DNA from: Halichondria panicea | Lineage: Eukaryota; Porifera; Demospongiae; Suberitida; Halichondriidae | Reading direction: 5' to 3' | Assembly (NCBI RefSeq): GCF_963675165.1 | Contig: NC_087377.1 | Location: 14,194,198 to 14,258,197, forward strand | DNA length: 64,000 bases | In this document: piece after piece, positions 22,521-35,800 of the stretch | Numbering within the stretch: position 1 is the stretch's first letter | Layout: every line of letters starts with the position of its first letter | The notes under the pieces: generated by a model | The model's input: only the letters and a program-made list of their open reading frames with translations | Told to the model about the DNA's origin: nothing | Databases searched by the model: none | Position numbers and translations under genes: made by a program

Positions 22521-23099
22521 TCTTACTTAGTTCAGTGCTAAACGCTTTAGCCTTGCCATGGTGTTTGTGCTGTGTTTATACTGTAGAGAATGTCAGCATG
22601 CAGTGCTCCAAAGTATGTAATATCCTTAGCAAACTCTTGAAGTCTTGCAAGATGTTGCAGTAGCCTGAGACAGAGTTGAGTAGGAAAGGTAAGGAACTGT
22701 AGTTACAAATTCCCCTTCCTCTCCCCACAAAAGTAAATGTAAGCCTTACATCATAATTTATAGTATCTAACCTGAATCTGCTGTGCTTGTATAAATCTTA
22801 TAAATTGCTGTGGGTGGGAGGAGGGTCAACAGTACAGGTATACTGTTTGTAATCGTATAAACTAGATCTTTGTCTTGCAGGTTATTACTGCTTGCTTCGA
22901 AGCACTGTATGCTGAGCACAAGAACATACAGGATCTAAGAAGGAACGAGTGAACAAATGATATTCAATGTGTATTAGAAAATCTACAGTAGTGTGTGCAA
23001 TACTGTTACATGTTTCAGCTGAACCACAGTGCTGATATAGCATGTTCTCTGTGTGTCATTGCATCCAATGATTATAACACACAACAAAATAGTAAATAG
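22521..23099. other. Gene-free stretch
   Basis: No open frame or motif worth reporting. Ordinary AT-rich sequence. Confidence 0.5.
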
Positions 23100-24060
23100 T
23101 CACCAACTATCAACTTCGAAAGCTAAGTAGCTAAGCCAACTACCTACTTTGAAAGCTAAATAGCTAAGCCAACTACCTACTTCTAAAGCTAAATATGTAA
23201 GCCAACTACCTACTTCGAAAGCTAAATAGGTAAGCCAACTATCTACTTCGAAAGCTAAATAGCTAAGCTACTTCAAAAGCTAAATAGCTAAGCCAACTAC
23301 CTACTTAGAAAGCTAAGTAGCTAAGCCAACTGCCTACTTCAGGGGCGTAGCTACCATTGTTTCCTGGTTGCCCAGAAACCCCCCCAGGAGCTGCTGAGAA
23401 AATTGGGCAGGGCTCCCTATAATTGAAATCATGCAGCCCTGCCCATCTTTTCACACTTGGCTTTGTCTCAGCTAGTTAGTCTCAGCTAGCTACCTCAAAC
23501 AAAGAAGACCAAGACTTAAGTTCTAGATCTAGTATCAATCCTGAATGCTCTGGTATTCTCAGACTCAGCTCTAAGCACAACTTTATTCAGGAAGTGTACA
23601 AGTTTAGAAAAATCTCAGCCACATGAAATCTCTCAGGTAAATGACATTTAATTGTTGCTCAGCTAGACTAGCAATACACAATTGGCACCTGCATGCCTAG
23701 TATGTTACGTCTGTAGCTAGCTAGCTTCTCACAAACATGTAAAAAAGTCATGAACAATAGTCAATAAGCAGTAGGTGTGCCCCAATCAAGAGGGTGTGGT
23801 ACCGGAAGTGGGCGTGGCCACGAAAATTTCGCGGCGCTATCGCGCCACTGATTTTTCTGAAGAAACCCCTGTCTCAAAAGTCTGGCTACGCCCCTGTGTA
23901 ACTTCCAAAGCTATATAAGTAGGTAAGCCAACTACCTACTTCCAAAGCTACGTAGGTAAGCCAACTACCTACTTCCAAAGCTAAATAGCTAAGATAAATT
24001 GAACTACCTACTTCGAAAGCAAAGTAGGTAAGCCAACTACCTACTTCGAACGTCAACTGC
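23100..24060. repeat. ~36-bp minisatellite interrupted by a MITE
   Basis: Units based on CTTCGAAAGCTAAATAGC + TAAGCCAACTACCTA repeat at 23100-23339 and resume at 23897-24060. The same unit occurs, inverted, at about 18560-18640. The break is filled by a different element (23340-23896). Confidence 0.8.
23340..23896. mobile_element. Element with CAGGGGCGTAGC ends, inserted in the minisatellite
   Basis: The termini CAGGGGCGTAGCTACC and GGCTACGCCCCTG are inverted. The insert is 557 bp and has no coding capacity. A second family member lies at 38632-39258. Confidence 0.7.
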
Positions 24061-24248
24061 AAGTAGCTCTCAGGGCCACCGTACAGAAGTGATGCTCTCT
24101 CAACGTTCACAGTCTGACATTGTATTGCAACATTTTGCAAGCTAAAGGAGTTTGTTTTTCCATATGTGTTTAGTTACAGTACACTCGAGGCGACCATTTC
24201 CTCGAAAAGTCGCTGCCCTCTACCTCTGCTACCGCTCATCCCATAGAT

Positions 24249-24685
24249 CAGAGGAGGTTGGACGCGCGTTATCCACCGTCAGGTTTTATCACGTGCGCTC
24301 ATAAGAATCTAATTAAAATGGCCGATTAGGCACCATTAGGCACCTCCATGCTCGATGCTCCACTGTTTTGTAGGCTGTACAGAGACACTGCAAGTAGCCA
24401 GAAGTGGTCTAGGAGCATTCCCACCGCCCTTTCACCTTCCCTACACTGCTGAAAAGATTCCAAGATGGATCTAGACTAGTATTTAGCACTTTTCCAATTT
24501 TTGTTTAACAGGATTATGATCTACATGAGCAGAGGAGGTCAGAGCACCATTAATGTGTTTCTCTTTAGCGTTCTCTAGCTCTTGCACTGATAAGCTTTTA
24601 CATTCTCACCTTTGACCTCAAAGGAATTCATAATTATCACATGACTCAAGGCGTCATGATGATGATGCGTGTCCAACCTCCTCTG
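24249..24685. mobile_element. MITE (CAGAGGAGGTTGGACGCGC termini)
   Basis: The ends CAGAGGAGGTTGGACGCG and GCGTGTCCAACCTCCTCTG are inverted. It is nearly identical to the copy at 33973-34409 in an R2 intron. Confidence 0.8.
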
Positions 24686-27600
24686 ATGATATGTAGGTAG
24701 AGTCAAGGGCGTTTATAATTATATCTAATTATATCGAGTCACTACCTACATTTTGCACTGTCCCTCGATCTGAGCCAGGCCGTCTAAAATGAAGGTGAGT
24801 TGAGAGGGTTGCTCATAGACGTAGACATGATAGTGCCAGGTAGATCTAGACTAGTATTTAGATTTTTTTGACACTTTTCCAATTATAGATACTGCTAGCT
24901 TGGGTCTCTAATAATAAGTCCAAAGTGCCTGATGGTCTAGAGATCTAGATCTTGTTTACATGAAGAACAATAATCTAACTTTGTCCTTTCATAGAGAGGG
25001 GTTGGAAACGGAAGTGCTGCACATGACCATTTAACATTAATAGTTCTACACAGAGGCCTCGAAAACTATCCGCTTTTCGTCCTATTTTTTGCCAAGTAAT
25101 AAACTTATTCAAAATAAGAAAGTAGACATCTCAATTTTTAACACGCTTATTCTATGAGCCGCGTGTAGTACTAATAACTGACAACACCCAAGACATGAAA
25201 GAAGCTTCACATACGTGCTATTGGTCTTTAACATGTAAGCGTCCTGGTTCTAAAATAGGTATATGAGCACATTTACTAGACTAAGTGGTTTCTTCTCCAC
25301 AGTGTGTAGAAATGGCATTAACTTGGCTACCTTTCAAGCCACGCCCTTTGCAGATAAGGCTGCTAAAGACAGCACAGCAGATGTTCATTCGAGGGTACTT
25401 CCGTTTCCAATTCCTCTTTTTCCTTTATCTCTGGTCCTTTTAATTAACCCATGATCATGTGTAATTTTGATAATTTGATCACCTTATATCTATAAATTTA
25501 TATTCAAGAGCAGTTCTATGTGGCTGGTGGATTTCAGTTATTTTGCTTGCCTGGCTATTATGATGTGCCCTTTCATAGTTATTTATTACGAAATATTCAT
25601 GATGCATGTGACTGTCATGAATGTCATGGATTGGATGCAGGTGTTCATGTTAGTAATGCTATTCATTCATGGTCACTATGTTATTGTTAGATCCCATTTG
25701 AGTGTATTTTGCTATAATTTTAGTACAGCAGTTTTAAGCACCTTTGCAGCACATGAACACAAGCATAAAACCACAATGTACTATTGTAGTAAATTGTGGT
25801 TACTCAAATAGGAGACCATCTGCAGTGCTGTCCAATCCAGTGGTGTACTAAAAGTAGGAACCAGGCCCCTTACACTGCATGCTTGCTTTTTACCCAAGCT
25901 CAATTGAATCAAAGATCAAGCTTTTAATTGTACCAAATACACCAATCAATACCAGAGCATGCAATTTTTTTAGGGAACTACCCTAAGATCCCTTGCAGGC
26001 GCACTTTAATATGTGTGCACATGCGTATCAGCTCCCCTTCTAAACTTTTTCCATGCTCTCTAAGTGATAACTCTCTTCCCACGCCACTGCTATCACTGCT
26101 GTCAATAACTAGTGTTCAAGCTGGCGCTGTGCTAATGCCTCTCGCCATGTTTTTGCTTTCGCTTAAAAGTATTAGAGTGTTATATTAGTATTAAAGTTAG
26201 CTTATCTATATAAAGTCACTGAGAAGAAAAGACTTATTTACATGCATCTATTGTTGTATTATGTGGCTTACCAGGATCTTAAGAAAAAAGAAAATTGATT
26301 CTTCCAGGATCTGTAGTTCAGTGTATATAATATCTAAGAAGAAAAGACCTGTGTACATGCATATTGTTATCTATATTGTTGTTTTGTGGCTTATATACCA
26401 GGCCCTCAAGACAAAGATGATTCTGCCAGGAGGATCTTGGGATATTATTTTCTCACACGTGGGGAATGAGCGCGCATGCGCATTACATCCACAGGAATAA
26501 TTAAAGGGTGTGTCCAAAGAGATCAATTTCACAAATGGCTACTGCTAGCTAGCTGTTTTAACAGATATTTTCTGAGTATTGTAGCTAACAAAAAGCTAGC
26601 GCTTTAGTGCAAGGCTAACTCATATGTTGAATAGAAAGTTTGTGCGGACAGACGATGCTATGAAAGATTCTGAAGAGACTGCAACAGCCTTCAATGTGAG
26701 TCAAACTAGCCATAACTCGAGAAAGAAGCTTTAGTTTGCTAATTCACGAATCAAAATCCAAGAGAATGTGGCTAGAAGCCTATAGAAGCTGTTAGTTTTC
26801 GTTACATTGCAACCGTTGAGCAGTTATAGCTGGAATACACACACACACACACAGACAGACAGACACACACACAGTCAGCTTTACCGTATCCCTCGTGCGG
26901 CTACGCCTCGAGGCATAATTATGTTCGCATTTCAAATTGCTAGTTATTTTTTCTGTGTGATATGAGATAGACCAAGTACACACCTCAGCTCTGGTACACC
27001 ATTCTCCATCTCACGTGAATCTGTGGAGTAGGCCTTATTAACTGCAACCTTGTATAGCTAGATCTATAGTTGTTGTGTTTTTTTGAAACCACTCAAGGAT
27101 GTAGTCCATGTTTACATTGTGGGTTTACATTGTGGTTTACCCATTTGTGTGTGTGTGTTGCAAAGGTGCTTAAAAGTGCTGTACCAGTAGTAGTGATTGC
27201 TCCAACTACTACATTATACATTGTATTGTCATTAACCCGAGGCGCGTGGGCGGCCACGGGTTATAGTAGTCTGTCTGTTTGTTTGTTTGTTTGTGATTGG
27301 CTTTTCTACTTACCTGGATGCTACAGCACTGCGTTTACAGCATGGATAGCCTTCACACAACAATATCTTGGTTTAAATAGTGGCAGATTTTTATGTTAAA
27401 GCTTCTTTGTCGAGCAAAAGCTAAGAAGCTTGAACAAGCTTGTGACTAGGTCTGCTTACCTGGATGTTCTAGCACTGCGTTTACAGCATGAGTAGCCTCC
27501 ACACAACAAGTTAGTACTTTGGATAGTGGCAGCTTTCGTTTTTAAAGCTTTGTTGTCTAATAAAAGCGAGCAAAATGTAGCTTGAACAGAACTTGCACAT

Positions 27601-28094
27601 GCGTTACTTATAACTGAAGTGATCCTGTACCAAGAACGATGGAACAGGGTCACTAAAGTAGAAAGCTTGAATTATAGCTCCTGCTTAGCTGACTGGGATC
27701 CTACTCCACAGGACCTGGAGCCATACTTCTCTGAGACTCCAGGCTTCTTTGCTGTGATCCTAATCCACAGTGCATATAGTACCACTACCTGTTCTCAAAT
27801 GTTTCAGCATGCCTCCAGTCTGGTTTAGTTTTATTGCTCCTTAGTTGCTGTGCAAGTCATACGTGATAACAACATCACTATATATGGCACTGCATTATAT
27901 TTCTGGTTTCTTTATAATCATGTCACCAGCCGAGGGTTTGCACTTTAGTGCTCTAGTTTACAAGGAGATACACATGTAAAACATAATGTAATAGCTAGAT
28001 GCTTAGTCTAATATAATAACATAACTAGAATGGAAGAGAGAAGCTCTAGTTTCTTCTTTTGGCTTTATTCGAGATCCGTTCGTTTCTTGCTGTG
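24686..28094. other. Gene-free stretch with small duplications
   Basis: No supported gene. Inverted TTGGAAACGGAAGT blocks sit at about 25002 and 25396. An imperfect direct duplication occupies 26221-26317 / 26335-26438. A CA microsatellite lies at 26838-26876. A direct duplication of about 140 bp occupies 27309-27445 / 27455-27595. The open frame at 25518-25811 is Met/hydrophobic-rich but lacks any support. Confidence 0.5.
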
Positions 28095-28245
28095 CTTGTT
28101 TGCTGCAAGGCTGCATGGGGGAGGAGCTGGATGTAGGAAAGTGCTGGGATTTTAACGAGCGGCTTCTATTTACTCGAAGAAACCAAAGTAAAATCTCAGC
28201 GCTACATCCAGTTCCTCCCCCTTAGCATTGCAGCAAACAAGCTCA
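28095..28245. repeat. Imperfect hairpin
   Basis: TGCTTGTTTGCTGCAAGGCT with GGGGGAGGAGCTGGATGTAG pairs with its complement 20-30 bp further on (28183-28245). No coding content. Confidence 0.6.
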
Positions 28246-28499
28246 GCACACTGCCCAGCAGCTCCTACTCGAACAAAGCAAGCTGTCTATTACGTTAATT
28301 ACATGGCTGTGTATAATATATATATCCAAATAATTTAAGTTGATGTTGTAGTTTGTAGCCCAGAGCAATCTATCGGTACTATAGCCTGCTAAATACACTC
28401 AAATGCAGTGACGGATCCAGGGGATCTCCCCTTTCAGTCCAGCTATTGTGGCTTTATTATACAGCTACCAGCTAGGTATTTATCAGTTTTCGTAGTTTG

Positions 28500-28895
28500 G
28501 TAGAACCTCGCTAATCCGAATAGAGCCGGACTAGACCCCATCCGAATACATGAAATTTTCCGGATTAACGGATGCCATTAATTGATTATGAATATCATTA
28601 ACGAAGACACTTTTGTACATGCATTATGATATTACTGTGCATGGCCAGAAGGGAATTAGCTGCTAGCTAGAATAGTCTTTTATAAAATCCAATACGGTGA
28701 TGAGTCTTGTGAGAGCTCTCTCTTCGTTTTCTTTGCAGTGGACATTGTTTGAGCAGTTTATAATAAAATTATTGCTGATTCAGCAAAGAAAGTTAGTCTA
28801 TTCTACTGACAGCCCCTCCTCCTTTTCAGTTTGCCGTTTTGTTCGGATTTGCGAGGTTTCAGACTAAAGAGGTCCGGATTAGCGAGGTTCTACTG
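28500..28895. mobile_element. Pogo/Tigger-like MITE
   Basis: The ends GTAGAACCTCGCTAATCCG and CGGATTAGCGAGGTTCTACTG are inverted, with TA after the right end. The sequence resembles the termini of pogo-type elements. No transposase is present. Confidence 0.65.
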
Positions 28896-29124
28896 TAATT
28901 GTACCTGTTGTTTTGATGTATCAACTGCCAAAGGAGTATTCAAAGTCAATGGTTAGCCTATAGGCTAGCTAGTTGATTGTTCGTGGCAGCTAGCTAGCTC
29001 TACGCAAGTGACTTACTAGATTAGGGAAAATCCCATTCTCAGCCAGGGGAAGTCACTTTGAAACCCCCCTTTCATTTTTTTCTAAATCAACCACTGAAAT
29101 AGGTAACCTGCATGTGTGCAGATA

Positions 29125-29556
29125 CCGTAGAAACTAGATTATTAGCGCTTACTCGACTATAAGCGTATCTTTATTTTAGGCTTTTTATACTTCAATTGAA
29201 GCGATTTTCCAGTTATATTGGTGATATCCATCTGTAAGGACTCTCTGGGCACCTTGTCTGATCATGCTGAGAGAATGTGAGACATGATGATGTCCTTTTA
29301 TTCCAAGTTCCTGGTCAATATGAATGTTTTTATAATATGAACTGTAAAATGAACTGTAACATTATAATAGTATGATATAGATCCAGTTAGGGTTGCCTGC
29401 TAGCTCACTTTCTAGCCAGCTTGCGACTCATCACAGAGACATCCGGTTGCTGGGTGGGGCTTGAAATGACTGCATTATAGGCGCATTCTCGAATATAAGC
29501 GTATAGAGCTCTGCTATTGACCCTAAAAGCGCATGCGCTAATAATCCAGTTTCTGG
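29125..29556. mobile_element. MITE (GTAGAAACTRGATTATTAGCGC termini)
   Basis: GTAGAAACTAGATTATTAGC at the left and GCTAATAATCCAGTTTC at the right are inverted. A solo end with the same sequence lies at about 43738-43840. Confidence 0.65.
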
Positions 29557-29814
29557 TAATCTTGCTTATATAAATGGCAAACCCTTGTACTAGGGGAGGT
29601 GGGGTACAGGTGGGGATTTGAACATTATATAACTGCGATGTAAATTCCCTGTCTATATATACAATCATCAGCACATGGCTGCCCATGCATGGGCAATAAT
29701 TATGTCAAGTCAATATAGCTTGCCTTGATAATTTATTGTAATTGTATAGTGGGGTTTTCCTAGGGAAATTTCCTAGCCAGCATGTAACCACGTACATTGT
29801 TCTAATTACCACAG

Positions 29815-32800
29815 AAACATCTCATTCATCTGGGTTACATTGTCCTGGTTGTAACTGCACACTTGACAGCTCAGTCTCAAGGTGGGAAATCAAAACGTCA
29901 CTCGTGCACATGTAGTTGATCTTGTTGCTTTCTTTTAAAGGTACAAATCCATCACTCACACTGACTGTTGAGGGAGGAGGGAGTCTGGTTGGTGAACAAT
30001 GTCCTGGAACTGTCAAGATCTCATGCATTGGAATCGACTTGTCGATTTTAAGGTGGAGATTCAATGGGAGCACAGATGTAGTAACATTTTTCTCAGACAA
30101 TGTGGCACCTTCTCCATTCACAAATAATCCAGCATTTATAAGTGCCAAGCTACTGTCTGCAGCACCAGATCATCTGGATCCAAACTTTGCTAACTTTTCT
30201 TCAGAACTTGTTGTAGATGTGTCAAAACTGGAGACAGAGAGTGTAACAAGTATTACTTGCGGTGAGCCAGATACTTTCAAAATGATTCCAGTAGATGTTG
30301 AGATCATACAACAAACTGAGCCAGAGAGTCCCAATGGAACTAATGTGACAGCTCTCTATGAAGATGGATCCTTGACAGATGTCACTGTTTCTTGGGAAAA
30401 ACTGGTGAGCTATTAACAAACGACGAGAAAAGTTTTAAATGAAGTACCTTATTGTTACTATTATTAACGGCTACTAATTTTAGCGAATTTATAATTAACG
30501 CTAAATTAAGTACACACTAATAATAAAACGCAATTAAAAATTGTGAATCTCATTAAAAAAATAATAATAATAATTTTCCTTTCTTTTTTTCTAATGTACT
30601 ATAGTATAATGTAATGTACCATCAAGGTAATGTTTTTTTGCTGCAGGAAGCACGTTGTCCTGTATTTCAGTCTTCTTTAGTTTATCAAGTTCAGTTTGGC
30701 TTTAGTGTCGTTGCAGTAAATCACACAAGCTGTGGAGAAGTGTGTATCGTCAACTTCCAGAATTTTTCTGATGCTTCTGAGGAGGATAGGGTATCACTAT
30801 CTGCTGTGAATGTAATCGGGGCCAGTAAAGTTGTTGAACATTCAACCCTCATCGGTGTGTTTAAACAATCATGTATATGACCCATAATTATTACCTTGTG
30901 CATAATTATAATTACGTTATTCTATTTTCAGTGAAACAAAGCAGCTTCTACTTCACACCTATTTTCCTTTCAAACGATTGTCTGTTTACTTGTGAATGCT
31001 TGTCAAATGGAAGTCTGGATATAGACAGTTGCAATGTGTTGTACACGACTGACTCGATGTACAGGGATCCAACGATGATTGTTTCTCCACTCAATACGCA
31101 ATTTGAAATAGCTGAAATTACCACTGACAGAGTCTATTATTTTGAGTTCTCCACGTCTGTGAATGTCACTCTGCTTGTTAGGAACAGACTTACTGAAAAA
31201 GCAATATCAAGTGAGTATATATCACACAATTACAGACGTTTACAGACGTTAACTAATCTCTGTTTTCAGGTCCGAGGTTCAGTGCAGTGGTTATAGTTTT
31301 CCTTGCTCTAACCATTTTGCTTATCACTGTCGGAACAGCATTTGGTATAGGTATACATTATAATGTAAAATTGCTTTACGTCTTGCACATTTTTGCAGTT
31401 ATCTGTGTTACAAAGCCGCAGGGGATTAAAACAAAGATTGTTTTGTTGGTATATCTCTTGGGAATGTTGAGCTTGATTTTTCTAGTTGTTTTCTCCATTA
31501 TCACTGGTGTTCAACAAGGTAAGTTTTTACTGAGTTAAATATATTTTCTAAGACATCTCTCTGTAGACACATGCAGTCTGGATTGGAGCAGAGCACGTGA
31601 TGCATTGGTCATCGTAGCCTTTCTGTTTGCTCTATTTGGAAATGCTCTTCTGGTCTGTTTCCTGCTTGCCTCTTGCCAACAGAAAAGTAAGGCATCTTTA
31701 ATTCTCAAATTAATAGCAATCAATTTAATTTGTGCCTGTGCCTGTTGTCAGAGTCCCAGATGAATTTGCAGTTTAGCGAAGATTCCCAGACCAACATGCA
31801 TAGGTAATAATATTATAATATAGTAATTATAGGTATACAATTAATATTTTTGATTTCCTCAGTATCTCAGAACAAACGGACGCAATAGCTGAGGTTAGTA
31901 GTTGCTTCTATCAAAACTATTGTGTATGTGTTGCATAATTATATAGGAGAAGACAAACAACACTTCAGGGGATAATGCACATTCGGAGAATATAAACGGA
32001 GAGCTGGAGTCTAGTCAAAACAAAAAGAAGAAATTCACTGTCTACAAAGTTGTGGTCAGACTTGAGGATAGGTCGTACTTTGTGTTCAGAAGGTGATCAT
32101 GCAATGCTGTCCTTTGTTAGATCATTATGTAAAGTGTTGTAACTGCAGGTACAGTGAATTTGAAACTCTTTTTGGCGAAATTAAGAAGAAGTACCCATCC
32201 AGGGATAAACTGGTGAAATTGCCGGGGAAGAAAGTCTTGAAGAGCAAATTTGATCCGAATTTGATCGATGAACGTCGCATTGGGCTGCATGATTTCATTA
32301 TCAACCTCATGAATGTATGCTTCAGTTGTAATAGTGACTTGTAGGTATGTGAGCATATTATACACACTCCCAGATCCCCAACATCCTAGAGTTTCTCCCG
32401 GTTCGTGAATTCCTTGCCATCGACGACCCACGTTCAGCACTCCCCATCAACGACGAGCCGGCAGACGAACAGAAAGTGAAAGAGGCGGCAAGGGGGGAGC
32501 TTGGTGAGAAGGAGGACGCCACTGCCAAGATCACTGACCTTGACCTGCTCAAAGTTATTTGGAAGGGAACCTTCGTGAAAGTAGGTATAGCTTGTGAGAG
32601 TTAATTTACGGTAAAGCCTGACCTCCCATGCAAAATGTTGCTACAAATCACCTATCAGCCTCAAAATTACAGTCAGACAATGGACAAACTCACTTATATT
32701 TCAAGGTCTATACCTATTGTAGTAGTCATAACCAGCACGCTTACACGTTACATGTTCCAATAGCTCTAAAACAGCCTTGGGAACATATAACTTTATTGGA

Positions 32801-35800
32801 AAGTCTCTTTTACTGGGTGTGGTCAGTCATTAGCAAGTACTACACGTGGCTCATGGACTAGGCGTTTTATAAATAGCTGAAAGAGATGATGTCTCGAGGA
32901 AACACAGCTTTGGGAGTTACCCGGCAAAAATGTGCTTAATAGCCTCGTTCATAGGGCGTAACGCGGATAATTTTCGAGGCTCCACTGCAGATTCAATGTA
33001 AAATCATCACGTGCACCACTCCGTTTCCTATCCCTCTAACTCTTCAATCTATGATAAAACTAAGGATTTTATGTGTGTATAATCTTACGCCTGATTTTTT
33101 GTATAGATGAAATTGTATGACTAACTTTAATAATTATGTTGAATTCATGTCTAAACAAAATTGCATGTTGTCAAATCAAAACAGTCCTTTTCACAATAAG
33201 CTGCTGACACAGTAATTTATCTGGCTGGAGTCCCATTTTGGTGGCTGTGTGGGGAATTTTTACCGATGTAAAATTGATGATCTTTACAAGTACATTTAGT
33301 AGCCATTTCTTCTAATATAAGGATGCTATTAAATGCATCAAAGGAGGTACGACACGGTCACTTGACCAGCCAAAAGGATTATGAATCTCATTAACTTGTG
33401 CATGATGAAGACTGTGTACTTTGATAGTGGATTTGGTGTTTTTAGTGTAATTCCGTTTTAGAGTGTTTATTCAGGATATAGGATCACTGCCAACATCTGA
33501 GCCTTGGTTCTTACAACAAACCTAATCTCTACTTGTAAAACTCTAGTTACTAGCCAGCAACAAATTCACTGAGTTTTATGCTCTCTTTATGGCGCTTACT
33601 TGCCACCAGCTGAAGAGTTTTGGAATGCATTTTTAACGACTTCTTTGTCTTTCTTGCCTTCAATCAAGAAATAGCAGCGACGTGAGCTTAACCGAGTGTC
33701 GTACCTCCTCTGTAAATGCACCAAGTTTGATGTTCTGAATCAAAACTACACCTGAGTTGTGGTAGCTTGTATACTTGTCTACTAATATGGCTCTAATATG
33801 GCTCAGCTTGACTCTTCTATGACCAACCAAGAGAAGAAAAAGGTTTTTCTCACTGAAGTAGATTGGGAACTCTTAGAATTCAGCTAGATCTACATACACT
33901 TTATGTTGATTTAGTGAGTGCTGTATAGGGGGGTATATCACAGGTGTAGTTTCTTTCTAGAACATCAGACATCAGAAGGTTGGACGCGCGTCATCCACCG
34001 TCAGGTTTTATCACGTGCGCTCATAAGAATCTAATTAAAATGACCGATTAGGTACCATTAGGCACCTCGATGCTCCACTGTTTTGTAGGCTGTACAGAGA
34101 CACTGCAATTAAGTAACCAGAAGTGGTCTAGGAGCATTCCCATCGCCCTCTCACCTTCCCTACACTGCTGAAAAGATTCCAAGATGGATCTAGACTAGTA
34201 TTTAGATATTTTTGACACTTTCCCAATTTTTATCTAACAGGATTATAATCTATATGAGCAGAGGAGGTCAGAGCACCATTAATTTGTTTCTCTTTAGCGT
34301 TCTCTAGCTCTTACTTGCACTGATAAGCTTTTACATTCTCACTTTTGACCTCAAAGGAATTCATCACAAGACTGAAGGGCGTCATATGACGCGTGTCCAA
34401 CCTCCTCTGGGTAGAACAAGCTTCAAATTTCTTTTGGCAGCCTTATATGAACTTGGTGACCTTGTAATGATCATCAATTTTACATCGGATTGATAGTAAA
34501 AACGCTCACACAGCTACCAAAATGGGACTTCAGTGGCGACTGACATTAATTTGACAGGCATGCAAATATTTTTTTTTATCGCGAGCCCTGCCTATTGTCA
34601 GGTTTAGCATATTTTGGCCCAGCCCGGATCTTTGATGTATACAGGCACACATGTAGCACCAAGAGTAGATAAGAGTAAGAGTGTTGAACTGCTAGTAACA
34701 GCATTTGCCTGCTCCTGCGTCATCACTTGATATAGTAATCAGTACTAATTTGTTATGTTAGCAACACTTCCCAGAAACCGCACAATCTGTGATTGCGCAG
34801 TTCAGTACTACAAACCACAGACCACAGTTTACTTAACAGCACTCATTAATTGAACAGTGACGACAGTGATGACGCATGTCAAGGTAAATGCGGTTCCACG
34901 ATTACTACAGCAGTTCAACACTCTTACTCTTATCTACTCTTGATAGCACACGTTAAACTTTTAAGAGCATTATTTTAGGGGACTGAGCTCAGTAATTCTC
35001 CTTTCTGAACAATGGCAGACTCCTTCGATTGTGACTGTAGGGGTACGTGTATCTCTAGCCCATGAAGTGGGCTAAATCAGTTAAATTCATTAGTATATCT
35101 ATGGTCTTAGACACTAGTTGATAAGATCTACATGGGAAGTACAGTGGAACCTCCTTTAACAACCACCTCTGAATAAAGGCCAGTTGCTATATAACGGCCA
35201 GACACCCAGGTCCCAAATGAACAGTTTGTGTACAAAACAACCTCTCAACAAAGGCCACCTCTGTATAAAGGCCAAAACATTGTTCCCCAAAGGTGTCCGT
35301 TATAGAGGGGTTCCACTGTACATGGGAAAAGTGCTTCAGAGCAGGTATACTATGGGACTTAGTATACCTGCAAGTTTACTTAGTATACCTAGTATTCCGT
35401 TGTCAAGTAATTGTATTGTAATTGTATTGTAGTCAAGCGGTTTGCGCATGCGCACTAGTATCTAAATGAGTTAGTCACTGTTTTGTCGGTGTCCATGTGA
35501 TTTAGAAGCCCTCAGCTATTTTAGTACCCTCGCTATGCACGGGATACTAAATCAGTGCCTTTGGGCTTCTAAATCCCATAGACACCTCCAAAACAGTGTC
35601 TAACTATTATATAGTGTCCCTCAGCCCTCGGGCTACGATAACGCCCTAGGCTCTAACATAATACGTACAATCATGCGTCCTATAGGAGAACACATGGTAC
35701 AAGGTTCATTTTCGTGGCATGACTCATGCATGTGTATCGATTTATAGAGTAAATGATCGTCTTATTTAATGATAGGCACATAAGAAAGCTAGGTTTGTGC

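Noticed and set aside
25518..25811. 97-codon hydrophobic, Met-rich frame
   Set aside because: Looks like a membrane protein at first, but has no flanking exons, family match or repeated copy.
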